This document shows, piece after piece, positions 41,249 through 50,177 of a stretch of 64,000 bases of DNA (positions are counted from its first letter, which is position 1; every line of letters begins with the position of its first letter). The DNA lies in the NCBI RefSeq assembly GCF_008801915.1, contig NZ_VZOV01000005.1:124001-188000 (forward strand). The letters run 5' to 3'. Position numbers and translations under genes: made by a program. The notes under the pieces are model-generated. The model did no database searches and was not told the origin of the DNA. It saw nothing but the letters and a program-made list of their open reading frames with translations. The stretch comes from Cupriavidus gilardii (lineage in GTDB: Bacteria; Pseudomonadota; Gammaproteobacteria; Burkholderiales; Burkholderiaceae).

Positions 41249-41287
41249 GCACGGCAGTTACGCACGACAGTTACGCACGACAGCTAC
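41249..41287. repeat. Three 13-bp tandem repeats before sctC
   Basis: GCACGGCAGTTAC, GCACGACAGTTAC and GCACGACAGCTAC are consecutive between the sctS stop and the sctC start. A degenerate unit precedes them and GCA follows. TACGCA recurs at 41259, 41272 and 41285, the same 13-bp spacing as upstream of sctQ. Confidence 0.85.
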
Positions 41288-41319
41288 GCAAAATCACGCA
41301 GTGGAAAACCGGGGAGGAT

Positions 41320-43104
41320 ATGTTGACAAGCGAACGGTTCGGACCTCGATGTCTGGCCATGGCGGGCGCAATGCAGGGCCGTCCGTCGACAGATAAGACG
41401 CTGCCGCCGCGGTATGCGGGCGCGCTGCGCATGATGGTGGCGGTGGCGCTGCTGCTCGCCCTGTGGCTCGGCGCGGCCGGGCCGCTGCACGCGGCCGACC
41501 TGAACTGGCCCGGCAAGCCGTTCCAGATCTCGGCCAGCGAGAAGCGCGTGGCGGACTTCCTGCGCGAGCTGGCGTCGACGCAGGGCACCACCGCGGTGGT
41601 CGATTCGCGCGTGGACGGCACCATCAGCGGCCGCTTCTCCGATTCGCCGCTGTCGATCCTGCGCAGCGTCTGCGCCAGCTATGGCCTGACCTACTACTAC
41701 GACGGCTCGCTGCTCTATATCGAGCCGGCCGGCGAGGCGCGCAGCGAGGTCATTCCGTTCGCGCGCGGGGCAGGGGACCGGCTGAACGATGCGCTCGAAC
41801 ACATGCAGGTCATCGACTCGCGCTATCCGATCACGATCAACGACGACGACGGCACCGTGATGGTCTCGGGCCCGAAGCGCTATGTCGAGACCGTGCGCTC
41901 GGCGGTGCGCGCCTTCGACGATCGCGCCGTCAACGACGACCGCGCCGAGGTGCAGATCTTCCCGCTGAAGTACTCGTGGGCGTCGGACTTCCGCATCAAT
42001 CGTTCCGGCAAGGACATCACGGTGCCGGGCGTCGTCACGGTGCTGCGCAGCCTGTACGGGCGCCAGCGCGCCGGCACGGCGACCACGCCGGTCAGCATGG
42101 GCCCGAGCCGCGGCGCCAGCCGCATGGCCGAATTGCGCAGCGGCGGGGCCAACAACATGACGCTGCCGCAGGCCAATCCGCGCCAGGTGCTCGAGTCGAT
42201 GAACGACGGCTCCACCGGCATCGGCCAGCCCGGCTTCGGCAACTGGGGCTTTGGCGGCCTGCCGCAGTTCCAGGCCGATACGCGGCTGAACGCGGTGATC
42301 GTCCGGGATGTTCCGGAACGGATGGCGCAGTACCAGCGCCTGATCTCGTCGCTCGACGTCAAGCCGCGGCTGATCGAGATCGAGGTCACGATCATGGACA
42401 TCAGCCAGGAAAACCTGGACAGCCTCGGCGTCGACTGGCGCCTGCATACGCGGCACGTCGACCTGCAGCTTGGCGGTGGCGGCGGTTCGCCGCTGACCTT
42501 CGGCAATGCGCGTTCGGAGGGCGGCACCACCGGCAATACCGCCGGCTCGGGCCTGCAGTTCACCGGCGCGATCGGCAACGACGTCACGCGCTACCTGTTG
42601 ACCCGCGTCAAGGCGCTGGCCGAGCGCGGCCAGGCCAACTTCGTCGCGCGCCCCAAGGTGCTGACGCTGGACAACACCGAGGCCGCGCTCGAGAACATGC
42701 GCGAGTTCTACGTGCGCGTCGACGGCTTCCAGGATGCCGGCCTGTTCAACGTGGTCGCCGGCACCGCGGTGCGGGTGACGCCGCTGGTGATCGACGAGCG
42801 GGAAGGGCGCGCGGTGATGCTGAGCATCGATATCGCCGATGGCGACCTGTCCGGCGAGACCGTCGACAACATTCCGATCGTGCGGCGCCGCTCGATCACC
42901 ACGCAGGCGATGGTCGACGAGGGCAAGAGCCTGCTGATAGCGGGCTACACGGTGGAAGAGAAGCTGCGCGCATCGTCGGGCGTGCCGTTCCTGCAGGACG
43001 TGCCGATCATCGGCAACCTGTTCAAGTACCAGGAGAAGCGCCAGGCCAACATGGAACGCTTCTACCTGCTGACACCGCGTCTGGTGATGCCGGGGATGAG
43101 CTGA
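41320..43104 (+). CDS. sctC: Type III secretion outer-membrane secretin SctC
   Basis: The product is 594 residues. An internal signal-like helix (about residues 38-57, MVAVALLLALWLGAAGPLHA) precedes the N0 domain (FQISASEKRVADFLRELAST) and N-terminal ring domains. The secretin core has LIEIEVTIMDISQENLDSLG and the C-terminal VPFLQDVPIIGNLFKYQEKR signature. It forms the outer-membrane ring through which substrates leave. GGGGAGGAT before the ATG at 41320 is a strong ribosome-binding site. No pilotin gene is adjacent. The stop overlaps the sctD start (TGATG). Confidence 0.95.
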   Translation: MLTSERFGPRCLAMAGAMQGRPSTDKTLPPRYAGALRMMVAVALLLALWLGAAGPLHAADLNWPGKPFQISASEKRVADFLRELASTQGTTAVVDSRVDGTISGRFSDSPLSILRSVCASYGLTYYYDGSLLYIEPAGEARSEVIPFARGAGDRLNDALEHMQVIDSRYPITINDDDGTVMVSGPKRYVETVRSAVRAFDDRAVNDDRAEVQIFPLKYSWASDFRINRSGKDITVPGVVTVLRSLYGRQRAGTATTPVSMGPSRGASRMAELRSGGANNMTLPQANPRQVLESMNDGSTGIGQPGFGNWGFGGLPQFQADTRLNAVIVRDVPERMAQYQRLISSLDVKPRLIEIEVTIMDISQENLDSLGVDWRLHTRHVDLQLGGGGGSPLTFGNARSEGGTTGNTAGSGLQFTGAIGNDVTRYLLTRVKALAERGQANFVARPKVLTLDNTEAALENMREFYVRVDGFQDAGLFNVVAGTAVRVTPLVIDEREGRAVMLSIDIADGDLSGETVDNIPIVRRRSITTQAMVDEGKSLLIAGYTVEEKLRASSGVPFLQDVPIIGNLFKYQEKRQANMERFYLLTPRLVMPGMS

Positions 43105-44303
43105 TGGCCACGTTGCACGCCGATCCGCACGCCGATTCGTACGTCGATCCCCACGCCGATCCGCTCGCCGGCCCGCCGCGCCAGGAGGCCGGCGCCGCCG
43201 GCTGGACGCTGCGGCTGCTGGGCGGCGCCGTCTACGGGCGGGTGATCTCGTTGCGGCGCGGTGCCAATGTGCTGGGCGCCGCCAGCGACGTCGACATCAG
43301 CGTGCCCGGCGACGACGTGCAGCCGCGCCATCTGGTGCTGAACGTCGGCGAGCTGGCGGTGTCGGCCGAGCGCATCGGCGAGGCGCAGGTCAAGGTCAAC
43401 GGCCGCGACACCACGCAGCGCGTGATCGCGCTGGCCGGTGGCGACATCCTGACGGTCGGCTCGCTCGACATGGAGTTGCTGCGCGCCGCGCCGGCGGCTT
43501 CCGAGACTACCGACACGCTGTTCGCGTGGGCCGAATCGGGCCGCCGCGCCGCGCGCGCCGACAGCGACGAGCCGGTGCGCCAGTCCAGCCGCTGGGTGCT
43601 GGGCGGCATCGGCGTGCTGGTGGTGGCGCTGCTGATCGGTGCCGGCTGGCTGGCCGCCACGCTGTCGCAAGACGGCGGATTCGCCCGTACCGCGCAGGTC
43701 GACCCGGCCGCGGTGCGCGAGACCGTCGCCGGCTATCCGGAATTGGAGGTGGTGTCGCTGCCCAACGGCGCGGTCGCCGTGCGCGGCTTCGTCAATTCGC
43801 GCGTCGATCGCCAACGCATCGCGCAGGCGCTGGCGCCGTTCGGGCGCGGCGTGCAGCAGCAGGTCCGCTCGGCCGACGACATCATCGAACACATCCAGCG
43901 CTACGTCGACGAGCCGGGCGTCGGCATCGCCTATCAGGGCAATGGCCGCGTGGTGCTGACCGGCACGGCGGACCCGGTGGCGGGCCGCGACAAGGTCAAG
44001 CGCGTGATCGAGGACCTGCACCCCGGCGTGCTGGTGTCCGACCGCATCGACTACCGCGAGACCGCCGACAGCCGGCGGCGCCATCTGCGCGAGGGCCGCT
44101 GGGACAACTGGCAGGGCGTGTTTCCGGCGCGGGTGGTCAGCATTACCGACAACGGCGACGGCACGCGCTATGTGCAGCTGGCCAACGGCAGCCGGTATTT
44201 CGAAGGGGCCGTGCTGAAGAACGGCGCCGAGATCGAGAAGATCGAAGCGGACGGGCTGGTGCTGAAGGAAGGCAAGGGCGGCGAGCCGCCGCCGCAGCGC
44301 TAG
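43104..44303 (+). CDS. sctD: Type III secretion inner-membrane ring protein SctD
   Basis: The product is 399 residues. The N-terminal cytoplasmic part has an FHA-like fold (LRLLGGAVYGRVISLRRGAN, then VLGAASDVDISVPGDDVQPR). One membrane helix lies at about residues 165-187, and the periplasmic ring-building domains follow. SctD forms the outer of the two inner-membrane rings and connects to SctC. Residues 5-21 are a HADP/YVDP-type repeat rich in His and Asp, not usual for the family. The ATG overlaps the sctC stop, implying coupled translation. A 129-base gap follows before the next gene. Confidence 0.88.
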   Translation: MATLHADPHADSYVDPHADPLAGPPRQEAGAAGWTLRLLGGAVYGRVISLRRGANVLGAASDVDISVPGDDVQPRHLVLNVGELAVSAERIGEAQVKVNGRDTTQRVIALAGGDILTVGSLDMELLRAAPAASETTDTLFAWAESGRRAARADSDEPVRQSSRWVLGGIGVLVVALLIGAGWLAATLSQDGGFARTAQVDPAAVRETVAGYPELEVVSLPNGAVAVRGFVNSRVDRQRIAQALAPFGRGVQQQVRSADDIIEHIQRYVDEPGVGIAYQGNGRVVLTGTADPVAGRDKVKRVIEDLHPGVLVSDRIDYRETADSRRRHLREGRWDNWQGVFPARVVSITDNGDGTRYVQLANGSRYFEGAVLKNGAEIEKIEADGLVLKEGKGGEPPPQR

Positions 44304-44395
44304 GGAGCGCTGGAGTGCGCCGCAGGAATTCGCCGCGGTCTCTCGCAAGGGGCCGCGGCAGATCGGTTCCGCATCGCCGATGTGGAGTGTTTGGC

Positions 44396-44417
44396 AGTAC
44401 CACTTGAGTACCACTTG
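44396..44417. repeat. Two 11-bp tandem repeats before the small sctF-position gene
   Basis: AGTACCACTTG occurs twice in perfect tandem (44396-44406, 44407-44417), three bases before the AAGGAG ribosome-binding site of the following gene. It continues the pattern of 11-13 bp duplications in the gaps of this cluster. Confidence 0.85.
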
Positions 44418-44432
44418 ACGAAGGAGATGGAA

Positions 44433-44636
44433 ATGGCTGGTGAAGTCGATCTGAACGCCAAGATGCAGGAAATCCAGCAGAAGGCCCAGGAGTTCTCGGT
44501 GAACATCATGGCCCTGCAGGACACGCTGACCCGTCAGAACGCCGTGGTCAGCAGCGAAATGGCGCACAACACGCAGAAGGCCAACCTGGTCCAGGGCGCG
44601 ATGCAGGACGTCAAGCAGACGTCGAGGACCAACTGA
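44433..44636 (+). CDS. Small type III secretion protein at the needle (SctF) position
   Basis: The product is 67 residues, charged and helical with a likely helix-turn-helix hairpin: MAGEVDLNAKMQEIQQKAQE, then NIMALQDTLTRQNAVVSSEM. AAGGAG lies six bases before the ATG at 44433, which is preferred over one at 44427. It lies between sctD and sctI, where the needle subunit SctF (and small chaperones SctE/SctG in the Ysc operon) are encoded. Size fits a needle subunit but the usual needle motifs are not obvious, so chaperone identity is possible. Confidence 0.5.
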   Translation: MAGEVDLNAKMQEIQQKAQEFSVNIMALQDTLTRQNAVVSSEMAHNTQKANLVQGAMQDVKQTSRTN

Positions 44637-44737
44637 CGGCGGCGGGGTCGCGCGCGTCGCCGGACGGCCACGGCGCCGGTCCGGCGCGCCGCGCACCCTG
44701 ACCCGCTTGTCCCTGATTTCAGTCGAGGAGAACAGCG

Positions 44738-45166
44738 ATGGATCCCACCGCGATCGCCGCCCAAGGCGCCGTTGCCGATACGGCTACCGTGTCCGCGCAC
44801 CAGCAGGCGCCACAGGCCAACCAGGCCGCCGATCCGGCCGACGCGCGCACGTTTGCCGAGATGGTGCAGCATGGCGCCGCCGGCGGCACCACCGCCAGCG
44901 AGCCGAGCTCGTCGTCGCTCGGCGCCGCGATCCGCACCACCTATGTGTCGGCGGGCGAAGAGGCGGCACGCCAGGCCGCGCGGCTCGACGAGATGCGCGA
45001 GAGCATGTTCGCCGCGATCCAGCAGGGCAGCACCAGCGACGTGGTGTATCAGGCCATGATGCTTCAGACCGAATCGCTCGAGCTGTTCTCGTCGATCCAT
45101 GTCACGTCGAGCATCGGCAGCGCGGGCACCAATCTGTTCAACAGCCTGCTCAAGAACCAGCAATGA
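44738..45166 (+). CDS. sctI: Type III secretion inner rod protein SctI
   Basis: The product is 142 residues. The N-terminal half is low-complexity and polar; the C-terminal half is helical. Its final part, VVYQAMMLQTESLELFSSIH followed by a TNLFNSLLKNQQ end, matches the C-terminal signature of SctI/YscI/HrpB2 rod proteins. The rod anchors the needle at the export gate and influences substrate switching. GTCGAGGAGAACAGCG before the ATG gives a strong ribosome-binding site. The stop overlaps the sctJ start. Position before sctJ agrees with the ysc and bsc operons. Confidence 0.85.
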   Translation: MDPTAIAAQGAVADTATVSAHQQAPQANQAADPADARTFAEMVQHGAAGGTTASEPSSSSLGAAIRTTYVSAGEEAARQAARLDEMRESMFAAIQQGSTSDVVYQAMMLQTESLELFSSIHVTSSIGSAGTNLFNSLLKNQQ

Positions 45167-45972
45167 CGCCGATCTCTGCGGCTTCGGCCATGCCGGCCAC
45201 GCGGCGGCGCCGGCTGTCGCGTCTTGCCCCGCTCGCACTGGCGCTGCTGCTCGCGGCCTGCCGCGTCGACCTGTATGCCTCGCTGAACGAGGCCGAGGCG
45301 AACCAGATGCTGGCGGTGCTGACCGCCGAGGGCATCGACGCCGACAAGGTCCGCGCCGGCGAGACCGGCTGGAGCGTGCGCGTCGACGAGGCGCAGCTGC
45401 CCGCCGCGCTGGAGATCCTGCGCAGCGAAGGGCTGCCCGGCGAGCGCTTCTCGTCGCTGGGCCAGGTATTCCAGAAGCAGGGACTGGTGGCCACGCCGAC
45501 CGAAGAGCGCATGCGCTATATCTTCGCGCTGTCGCAGGAACTGTCCGAAACGCTGCGCAACATCGACGGCGTGGTGACTGCGCGGGTGCATGTGGTGATC
45601 CCGGCCACCGATCCGCTGTCGGACAAGATCCGGCCGTCGTCGGCGGCGGTCTTCATCAAGCATCGTCCCGATACCGACCTGCGCCTGCTGGTGCCGACGG
45701 TCAAGGACATGGTCGCCCACAGCATCGAGGGCGTGACCCACGACAAGGTCTCGCTGTCGCTGGTCGAGGCGCGGCCGTTTACGCCCATCGGGCCGGTCGC
45801 CCGTGCACCGGCCAGCCAGGGCTTCCCGGTCGGCCGCTTCGCCGCGATCGCGGGGGCGGTGATCGCCGCGCTGGCGCTCGCCGGGCTCGGCGTGCTGGCG
45901 TGGAAACGCGGCGGCCTGCGGCAGGCGTTCGGCCGCCTTGGCGCCCGTCCGTCGACGAGGAGCCGTGCCTGA
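45163..45972 (+). CDS. sctJ: Type III secretion inner-membrane ring lipoprotein SctJ
   Basis: The product is 269 residues. The signal has the lipobox LLLAAC with C33, so it is a lipoprotein. The two periplasmic ring-building motifs follow, with VDLYASLNEAEANQMLAVLT and VVTARVHVVIPATDPLSDKI. A C-terminal membrane helix lies at about 226-250 (FAAIAGAVIAALALAGLGVL), followed by a basic tail. SctJ makes the inner of the two inner-membrane rings. The start overlaps the sctI stop by four bases and the stop overlaps the sctK start by one base. Confidence 0.95.
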   Translation: MTPISAASAMPATRRRRLSRLAPLALALLLAACRVDLYASLNEAEANQMLAVLTAEGIDADKVRAGETGWSVRVDEAQLPAALEILRSEGLPGERFSSLGQVFQKQGLVATPTEERMRYIFALSQELSETLRNIDGVVTARVHVVIPATDPLSDKIRPSSAAVFIKHRPDTDLRLLVPTVKDMVAHSIEGVTHDKVSLSLVEARPFTPIGPVARAPASQGFPVGRFAAIAGAVIAALALAGLGVLAWKRGGLRQAFGRLGARPSTRSRA

Positions 45973-46793
45973 TGGTCGCGCTGGCCGCGCCGGGTCTGCC
46001 GCATGGCCTGCATGCGTCCTCGCATGTGCCGTCGCTTGCGCTGGCCCGCGCGGTCGCCGATTTCGCGCAGCGCCCGCTCGCGCATCAGCATCCGAGCTGG
46101 CTGCCGCGCGAATGGCCGCTGCCGCTGCGCAAGGCTGACCGCTTCGGCCCTGCCGCGGCGCAGATATTGGCGGGGCCGCTGGCGCTCGGCGGCGACGAAC
46201 CGGCGCGCGGGCGATTGCTGCAGGCCTTGCTCGACGGGCGGGGCGACCCGCTGGCAAGGCTGGTGCTGCTCGATCGCAGCGCGCTGCGGCTGCTCGCGGT
46301 CTGGTGCGGCATGACGGTGCACAAGCCCGGCTTCGCCAGCGAGCGCAGCCGCCTGGCGCAGCAGCTCGACGGCAGGCTGGGGGCGCTGGCGCAGCCACTG
46401 ATCGGCACGGTGCCGTACCGGCTGCGGCGCGCCGCGCGGCGCTTCGATCCGCAGGCGGTGGCCTTCATCCTGAAGCGCGTGCCCGATCTGCCGGACCTGC
46501 CGATGAATCTCGATCCGATCCGCGCGCGGCCATCGTCGGCCGCCCGCGTGATGGCCGAACGCGGCTACCGGCTGCTGTGCGGCCTGGTGCAGGCGCTGCC
46601 GCCGGCGGCCAGCGGCACGGCACAGGGCGATGCCCCATCCGCGCTGTTGAACGCGGTGCGGCGCAAATTCCCGCGGCGGCTTGCCGCGCTGCCAGTGCCG
46701 GCGCTGAGCCGCCCGCAGGCCGCGCAGCTGCGCGAGCTGCTCCTGCTCAATCTGATTCCGGAACGGTTTCCGACATGGCACTGGCTTTTCTGA
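45972..46793 (+). CDS. sctK: Type III secretion sorting-platform protein SctK
   Basis: The product is 273 residues. It is identified mainly by position between sctJ and sctL and by size, with an N-terminal tail (LAAPGLPHGLHASSHVPSLA) and several arginine-rich helical segments such as LLQALLDGRGDPLARLVLLD. SctK is the adaptor between the inner ring and SctQ in the cytosolic sorting platform. The ATG shares its A with the sctJ stop, and the 3' end overlaps sctL by 19 bases. Sequence conservation in this family is low, so the call depends on synteny. Confidence 0.75.
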   Translation: MVALAAPGLPHGLHASSHVPSLALARAVADFAQRPLAHQHPSWLPREWPLPLRKADRFGPAAAQILAGPLALGGDEPARGRLLQALLDGRGDPLARLVLLDRSALRLLAVWCGMTVHKPGFASERSRLAQQLDGRLGALAQPLIGTVPYRLRRAARRFDPQAVAFILKRVPDLPDLPMNLDPIRARPSSAARVMAERGYRLLCGLVQALPPAASGTAQGDAPSALLNAVRRKFPRRLAALPVPALSRPQAAQLRELLLLNLIPERFPTWHWLF

Positions 46794-47383
46794 TCACCAG
46801 TGAGAACCTGCAGCTGCTGTCCGAGCGCAAGGTCCTGAAGGAGGCGGAGTACGCGGCGCTGATGGACGCGGCCGAGGTCATCGAGGCCGCCCGCCGCGAG
46901 GCGCACCGCATCACCACCGACGCGCAGCGCGACGCCGAGCAGCGGCGCCAGCACGGCTACCGCGACGGCTGGGCCAAGGCCCAGGCCGAGCACGCCGCCG
47001 CGCAGGTCAGCGCCGCGGCGGAGGCGGAGCGCCAGCTCGGCGCGATGCGGCGGACCATGGCCAATATCGTGATGAAGGCAGTTCAGCAGATCGCCGGCGA
47101 GCTCGATCCGGACATCATCCTCGAGGTCGCGCTGCAGCGGATCGACGTGCTGGTCCGCAGCGAGCCCTTCATCACGATCCAGATCCCGCTCGGCCGCGAG
47201 CAGGCGGTGCGCAACCTGCTCGATGCGATGGCCGAGACGCTGGACTGGCCGCGCCGCGCCAACGTCGTGGTCGAGCCCAGCCTCGAGCCCGATGCCTGCC
47301 GCATCCTGACCCCGTCCGGCACGATGGAGGTGGGGCTGCAGGCCCAGCTCGAAGCGTTTGCGCGCCGGGTGCAGGCCGGTTGA
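46775..47383 (+). CDS. sctL: Type III secretion ATPase regulator SctL
   Basis: The product is 202 residues. It is FliH/YscL-like: a short N-terminal segment, a long charged coiled-coil (AARREAHRITTDAQRDAEQR, then RQHGYRDGWAKAQAEHAAAQ), and the C-terminal domain DIILEVALQRIDVLVRSEPF, then the GTMEVGLQAQLEAFARRV end. SctL tethers and restrains the SctN ATPase and links it to SctQ. The gene starts inside the 3' end of sctK in another frame. A 54-base gap separates it from sctN. Confidence 0.9.
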   Translation: MALAFLITSENLQLLSERKVLKEAEYAALMDAAEVIEAARREAHRITTDAQRDAEQRRQHGYRDGWAKAQAEHAAAQVSAAAEAERQLGAMRRTMANIVMKAVQQIAGELDPDIILEVALQRIDVLVRSEPFITIQIPLGREQAVRNLLDAMAETLDWPRRANVVVEPSLEPDACRILTPSGTMEVGLQAQLEAFARRVQAG

Positions 47384-47437
47384 TCCCTGCCCATACCCGA
47401 CCGGAAGCATCACGCCGCGTCCTTGACTCCCCGATCC

Positions 47438-48865
47438 ATGGCCGACCCGCTCCCCACCTCAGACCTGAAGGCCGCGCTGCAGCACGCCGCGCTCGATCTC
47501 GAACGCGCGTTCGACCACTTCACGCCGGTGGCGATGCGCGGCCGCGTGTCGAAGGCGGTCGGCATGCTGATCAATGCGACCGGCATCCAGGCGCATGTCG
47601 GCGAGATCTGCCAGCTGGTCACGCCGGGTGAGCCGCCGCTGCTCGCCGAGGTGGTGGGCTTCGAGCAGCAGACCGCGCTGCTGACGCCGCTCGGACGCAC
47701 CACTGGCGTGTCGGCGGTGACCGAGGTCGTGCCGCAGATGCACGGCTACCGTTGTCCGGCTGGCGCCGCGCTGCTGGGCCGGGTGCTCGACGCGCTGGGC
47801 AGCCCGATCGACGGCCGCGGGCCGCTGGTCGGCGTCAGCCAGGTGCCGGTCGAGAACGAGCCGCCCGATCCGCTGACCCGCGCGCTGATCCGCACGCCGC
47901 TGGCGACCGGCGTGCGCGCGATCGACGGCCTGCTGACGCTGGGCGAAGGCCAGCGTGTCGGCATCTTTGCGCCGCCTGGTGTGGGCAAGAGCACGCTGCT
48001 CGGCATGCTGGCGCGCGGCGCGCAGAGCGATGTCAACGTGGTCGCGCTGGTCGGCGAGCGTGGCCGCGAGGTGCGCGAATTCATCGAATACAGCCTTGGC
48101 GATGCAGGGCTGGCCCGCACGGTGCTGGTGGTCGCGACGTCGGACCGCGCGCCGATGGAGCGGGTCAAGTGCGCGTATACCGCGACCGCGATCGCCGAGC
48201 ATTTTCGCGACCAGGGCAAGCGCGTGCTGCTGCTGGTCGATTCGCTGACCCGGCTGGCGCGCGCGCAGCGCGAGATCGGCCTGGCCAGCGGCGAACCGCC
48301 GACGCGGCGCAGCTATCCGCCGTCTGTCTTCTCGATGCTGCCGCAATTGCTGGAGCGCGCCGGTACCGCCGCGCGCGGCTCGATCACGGCCGCCTACACG
48401 GTGCTGACCGAAGGCGAGGACGACAGCGACCCGATCGCCGAAGAGGTCCGCTCGATTCTCGACGGCCATATCGTGCTGTCGCGCAAGCTGGCCAGCGCCG
48501 GCCAGTATCCGGCCATCGACGTGCTGGCCAGCGTCAGCCGCGTGATGCCGCATGTGGTCGACGACCAGCAGGCGCGCCATGCGGCCCGGCTGCGCGAGCT
48601 GCTGGCCAAGTATCGCGAGCTGGAGCTGCTGCTGCAGATCGGCGAATACCGTCCCGGCGCCGATGCGGTGGCGGACGCGGCGGTCGCGTCGATCGGCCAG
48701 ATCCGCGCCTTCCTGGCGCAGCCGGCCGGCAAGCTGGATACCTACGAGACCACGCTGCGCACGCTGGAGCGGGCGATCACGCCGCCGGCTCCGGCGGTGA
48801 CGCCAGCGACGGCGGCGATGGCCGCGGCAGGGCGCGCGCCCGCTCAGCAGGAGGCGAAACGATGA
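47438..48865 (+). CDS. sctN: Type III secretion ATPase SctN
   Basis: The product is 475 residues, a little longer than the usual 430-450 because of a C-terminal proline/alanine tail. Walker A is [11 protein letters not shown], Walker B is [18 protein letters not shown], and the switch region [20 protein letters not shown] is typical of FliI/SctN. The hexameric ATPase unfolds substrates and releases chaperones at the cytoplasmic face. The ATG at 47438 is preferred over a TTG at 47423, since homologues begin there. The stop overlaps the sctO start by four bases. Confidence 0.95.
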   Translation: MADPLPTSDLKAALQHAALDLERAFDHFTPVAMRGRVSKAVGMLINATGIQAHVGEICQLVTPGEPPLLAEVVGFEQQTALLTPLGRTTGVSAVTEVVPQMHGYRCPAGAALLGRVLDALGSPIDGRGPLVGVSQVPVENEPPDPLTRALIRTPLATGVRAIDGLLTLGEGQRVGIFAPPGVGKSTLLGMLARGAQSDVNVVALVGERGREVREFIEYSLGDAGLARTVLVVATSDRAPMERVKCAYTATAIAEHFRDQGKRVLLLVDSLTRLARAQREIGLASGEPPTRRSYPPSVFSMLPQLLERAGTAARGSITAAYTVLTEGEDDSDPIAEEVRSILDGHIVLSRKLASAGQYPAIDVLASVSRVMPHVVDDQQARHAARLRELLAKYRELELLLQIGEYRPGADAVADAAVASIGQIRAFLAQPAGKLDTYETTLRTLERAITPPAPAVTPATAAMAAAGRAPAQQEAKR

Positions 48866-49374
48866 ACGGGCAATCGACCACGGTGCCGCTGCGCCAGCTC
48901 GAACGCGTGCGCGAACGCCGCCACGAGGACGCCCATCGCGAGATGCGGCAGAAGCGCGATGCGTTTCTCGAAGGCATGCGGGCCGCCGAGGCGGCGCAGG
49001 GCGCGGTGCGCGCGGCGCTGTCGGAGCGCGCGGCGTTTCTGCAGCGCCTGCGCGACAGCGCCGCGAAGGAGGGCGTCGCGATCTCGGGCCTGCTCGATGC
49101 GCAGGCGTGGCAGGCGTCGTTCGACGCCCGCATCGCCCGCGCCAATGCCGCGCTGGCGCAGGCCCTCGATATCGCCGGCCAGCGTCGTGCCGAGTTCGAG
49201 CAAAGCCGCCGGCTATGGGCAGAGGCGCAGGCTCGGCTGACCGGCACCCGCGAACTGATCGGCCGCGAACAGGCCGCGGCAAGGGCTGACATCGAGCGCC
49301 GCGAGGAAGAGGCCGCCGAGGAGGCGGCGCTGCGCGTGTGGCAGCGGGGCATGGGAGCAGGCATCAAGGCATGA
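48862..49374 (+). CDS. sctO: Type III secretion ATPase stalk protein SctO
   Basis: The product is 170 residues, almost all alpha-helical and charged ([20 protein letters not shown], then [20 protein letters not shown]). It is recognised as the FliJ/YscO-like stalk that connects the SctN hexamer with SctV by length, helical character and position directly after sctN. The start overlaps the sctN stop and the stop overlaps the sctT start. No sctP gene follows, which is unusual since sctP is normally next. Confidence 0.85.
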   Translation: MNGQSTTVPLRQLERVRERRHEDAHREMRQKRDAFLEGMRAAEAAQGAVRAALSERAAFLQRLRDSAAKEGVAISGLLDAQAWQASFDARIARANAALAQALDIAGQRRAEFEQSRRLWAEAQARLTGTRELIGREQAAARADIERREEEAAEEAALRVWQRGMGAGIKA

Positions 49375-50168
49375 TCGATCCGGCGATCTTCTTCCAGTGG
49401 GGCCGCGAGACCGTGATGCCGATCCTGATGGTGATGCCGCGGCTGCTGACGGCCTTTACCGTGGTGCCGTTCCTGTCGCACCAATCGATCCCCGGCGTGG
49501 CGCGCAACGGCATCGTGCTGGCCATCGCGCTGTTTGTCTCGCCGGGCGCCCGCGTCGACATCGACGCGGTGGCGGGCGGACTGTGGCTGCTGCTGATCCT
49601 CAAGGAGGCGTTCATCGGCCTGCTGCTGGGCATGGCGTTCGGGCTGTTCTTCGTCGCGCTGCAGATGATCGGCGAGCTGATCGACTTCCAGACCGGCTCG
49701 GGCAACGCGACCTTCTTCGATCCGGTGACGCAGCAGGAGGACGGGCCGATGGAGAACCTGCTGTCCCACCTCGGCATCGCGCTGTTCGCGTCGTTCGGCG
49801 GCCTGTTTGCGATGACCGGCGTGATCGTCGAATCGTTCGCCTTCTGGCCGGTGATGTCCTTCGGTCCCGATGTCTCGCTGTCGTCGTTCCAGTTTGCGAA
49901 TATCTATGCCGGCACGATGTTCTCGTGGGTCGTCAAGCTGGCGGCGCCGATCCTGCTGCTGCTGGTGATCGTCGAACTCGGCTTCGCGTTGATCGCCCGC
50001 TTCGTGCCGCAGTTCGACGTGTTCCAGTTCGCGCAGCCGGTCAAGATCACGGTCGCCTTCCTGATGCTGGTGCTGATGCTGTCGGTGATGGTGGACACGC
50101 TGCAGGGCTTCCTGCGGCCGGACAACGCGCTGATCGACCTGCTGCGCGGACGCGCGGGCGTCCAGTGA
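49371..50168 (+). CDS. sctT: Type III secretion export gate protein SctT
   Basis: The product is 265 residues with about six to eight membrane helices. The segments TVMPILMVMPRLLTAFTVVP, FVALQMIGELIDFQTGSGNA and FQFAQPVKITVAFLMLVLML are SctT/FliR signatures. It completes the SctRST gate. The ATG at 49371 overlaps the sctO stop by four bases; an upstream in-frame start at 49338 is less likely. It is followed after nine bases by sctU. Confidence 0.95.
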   Translation: MIDPAIFFQWGRETVMPILMVMPRLLTAFTVVPFLSHQSIPGVARNGIVLAIALFVSPGARVDIDAVAGGLWLLLILKEAFIGLLLGMAFGLFFVALQMIGELIDFQTGSGNATFFDPVTQQEDGPMENLLSHLGIALFASFGGLFAMTGVIVESFAFWPVMSFGPDVSLSSFQFANIYAGTMFSWVVKLAAPILLLLVIVELGFALIARFVPQFDVFQFAQPVKITVAFLMLVLMLSVMVDTLQGFLRPDNALIDLLRGRAGVQ

Positions 50169-50177
50169 GGCCACGCC

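Noticed and set aside
38419-41265. Upstream continuation of the sctQ frame antisense to sctV
   Set aside because: The frame is open by codon bias only. SctQ similarity begins at about 38418 and the opposite strand encodes SctV and SctS.
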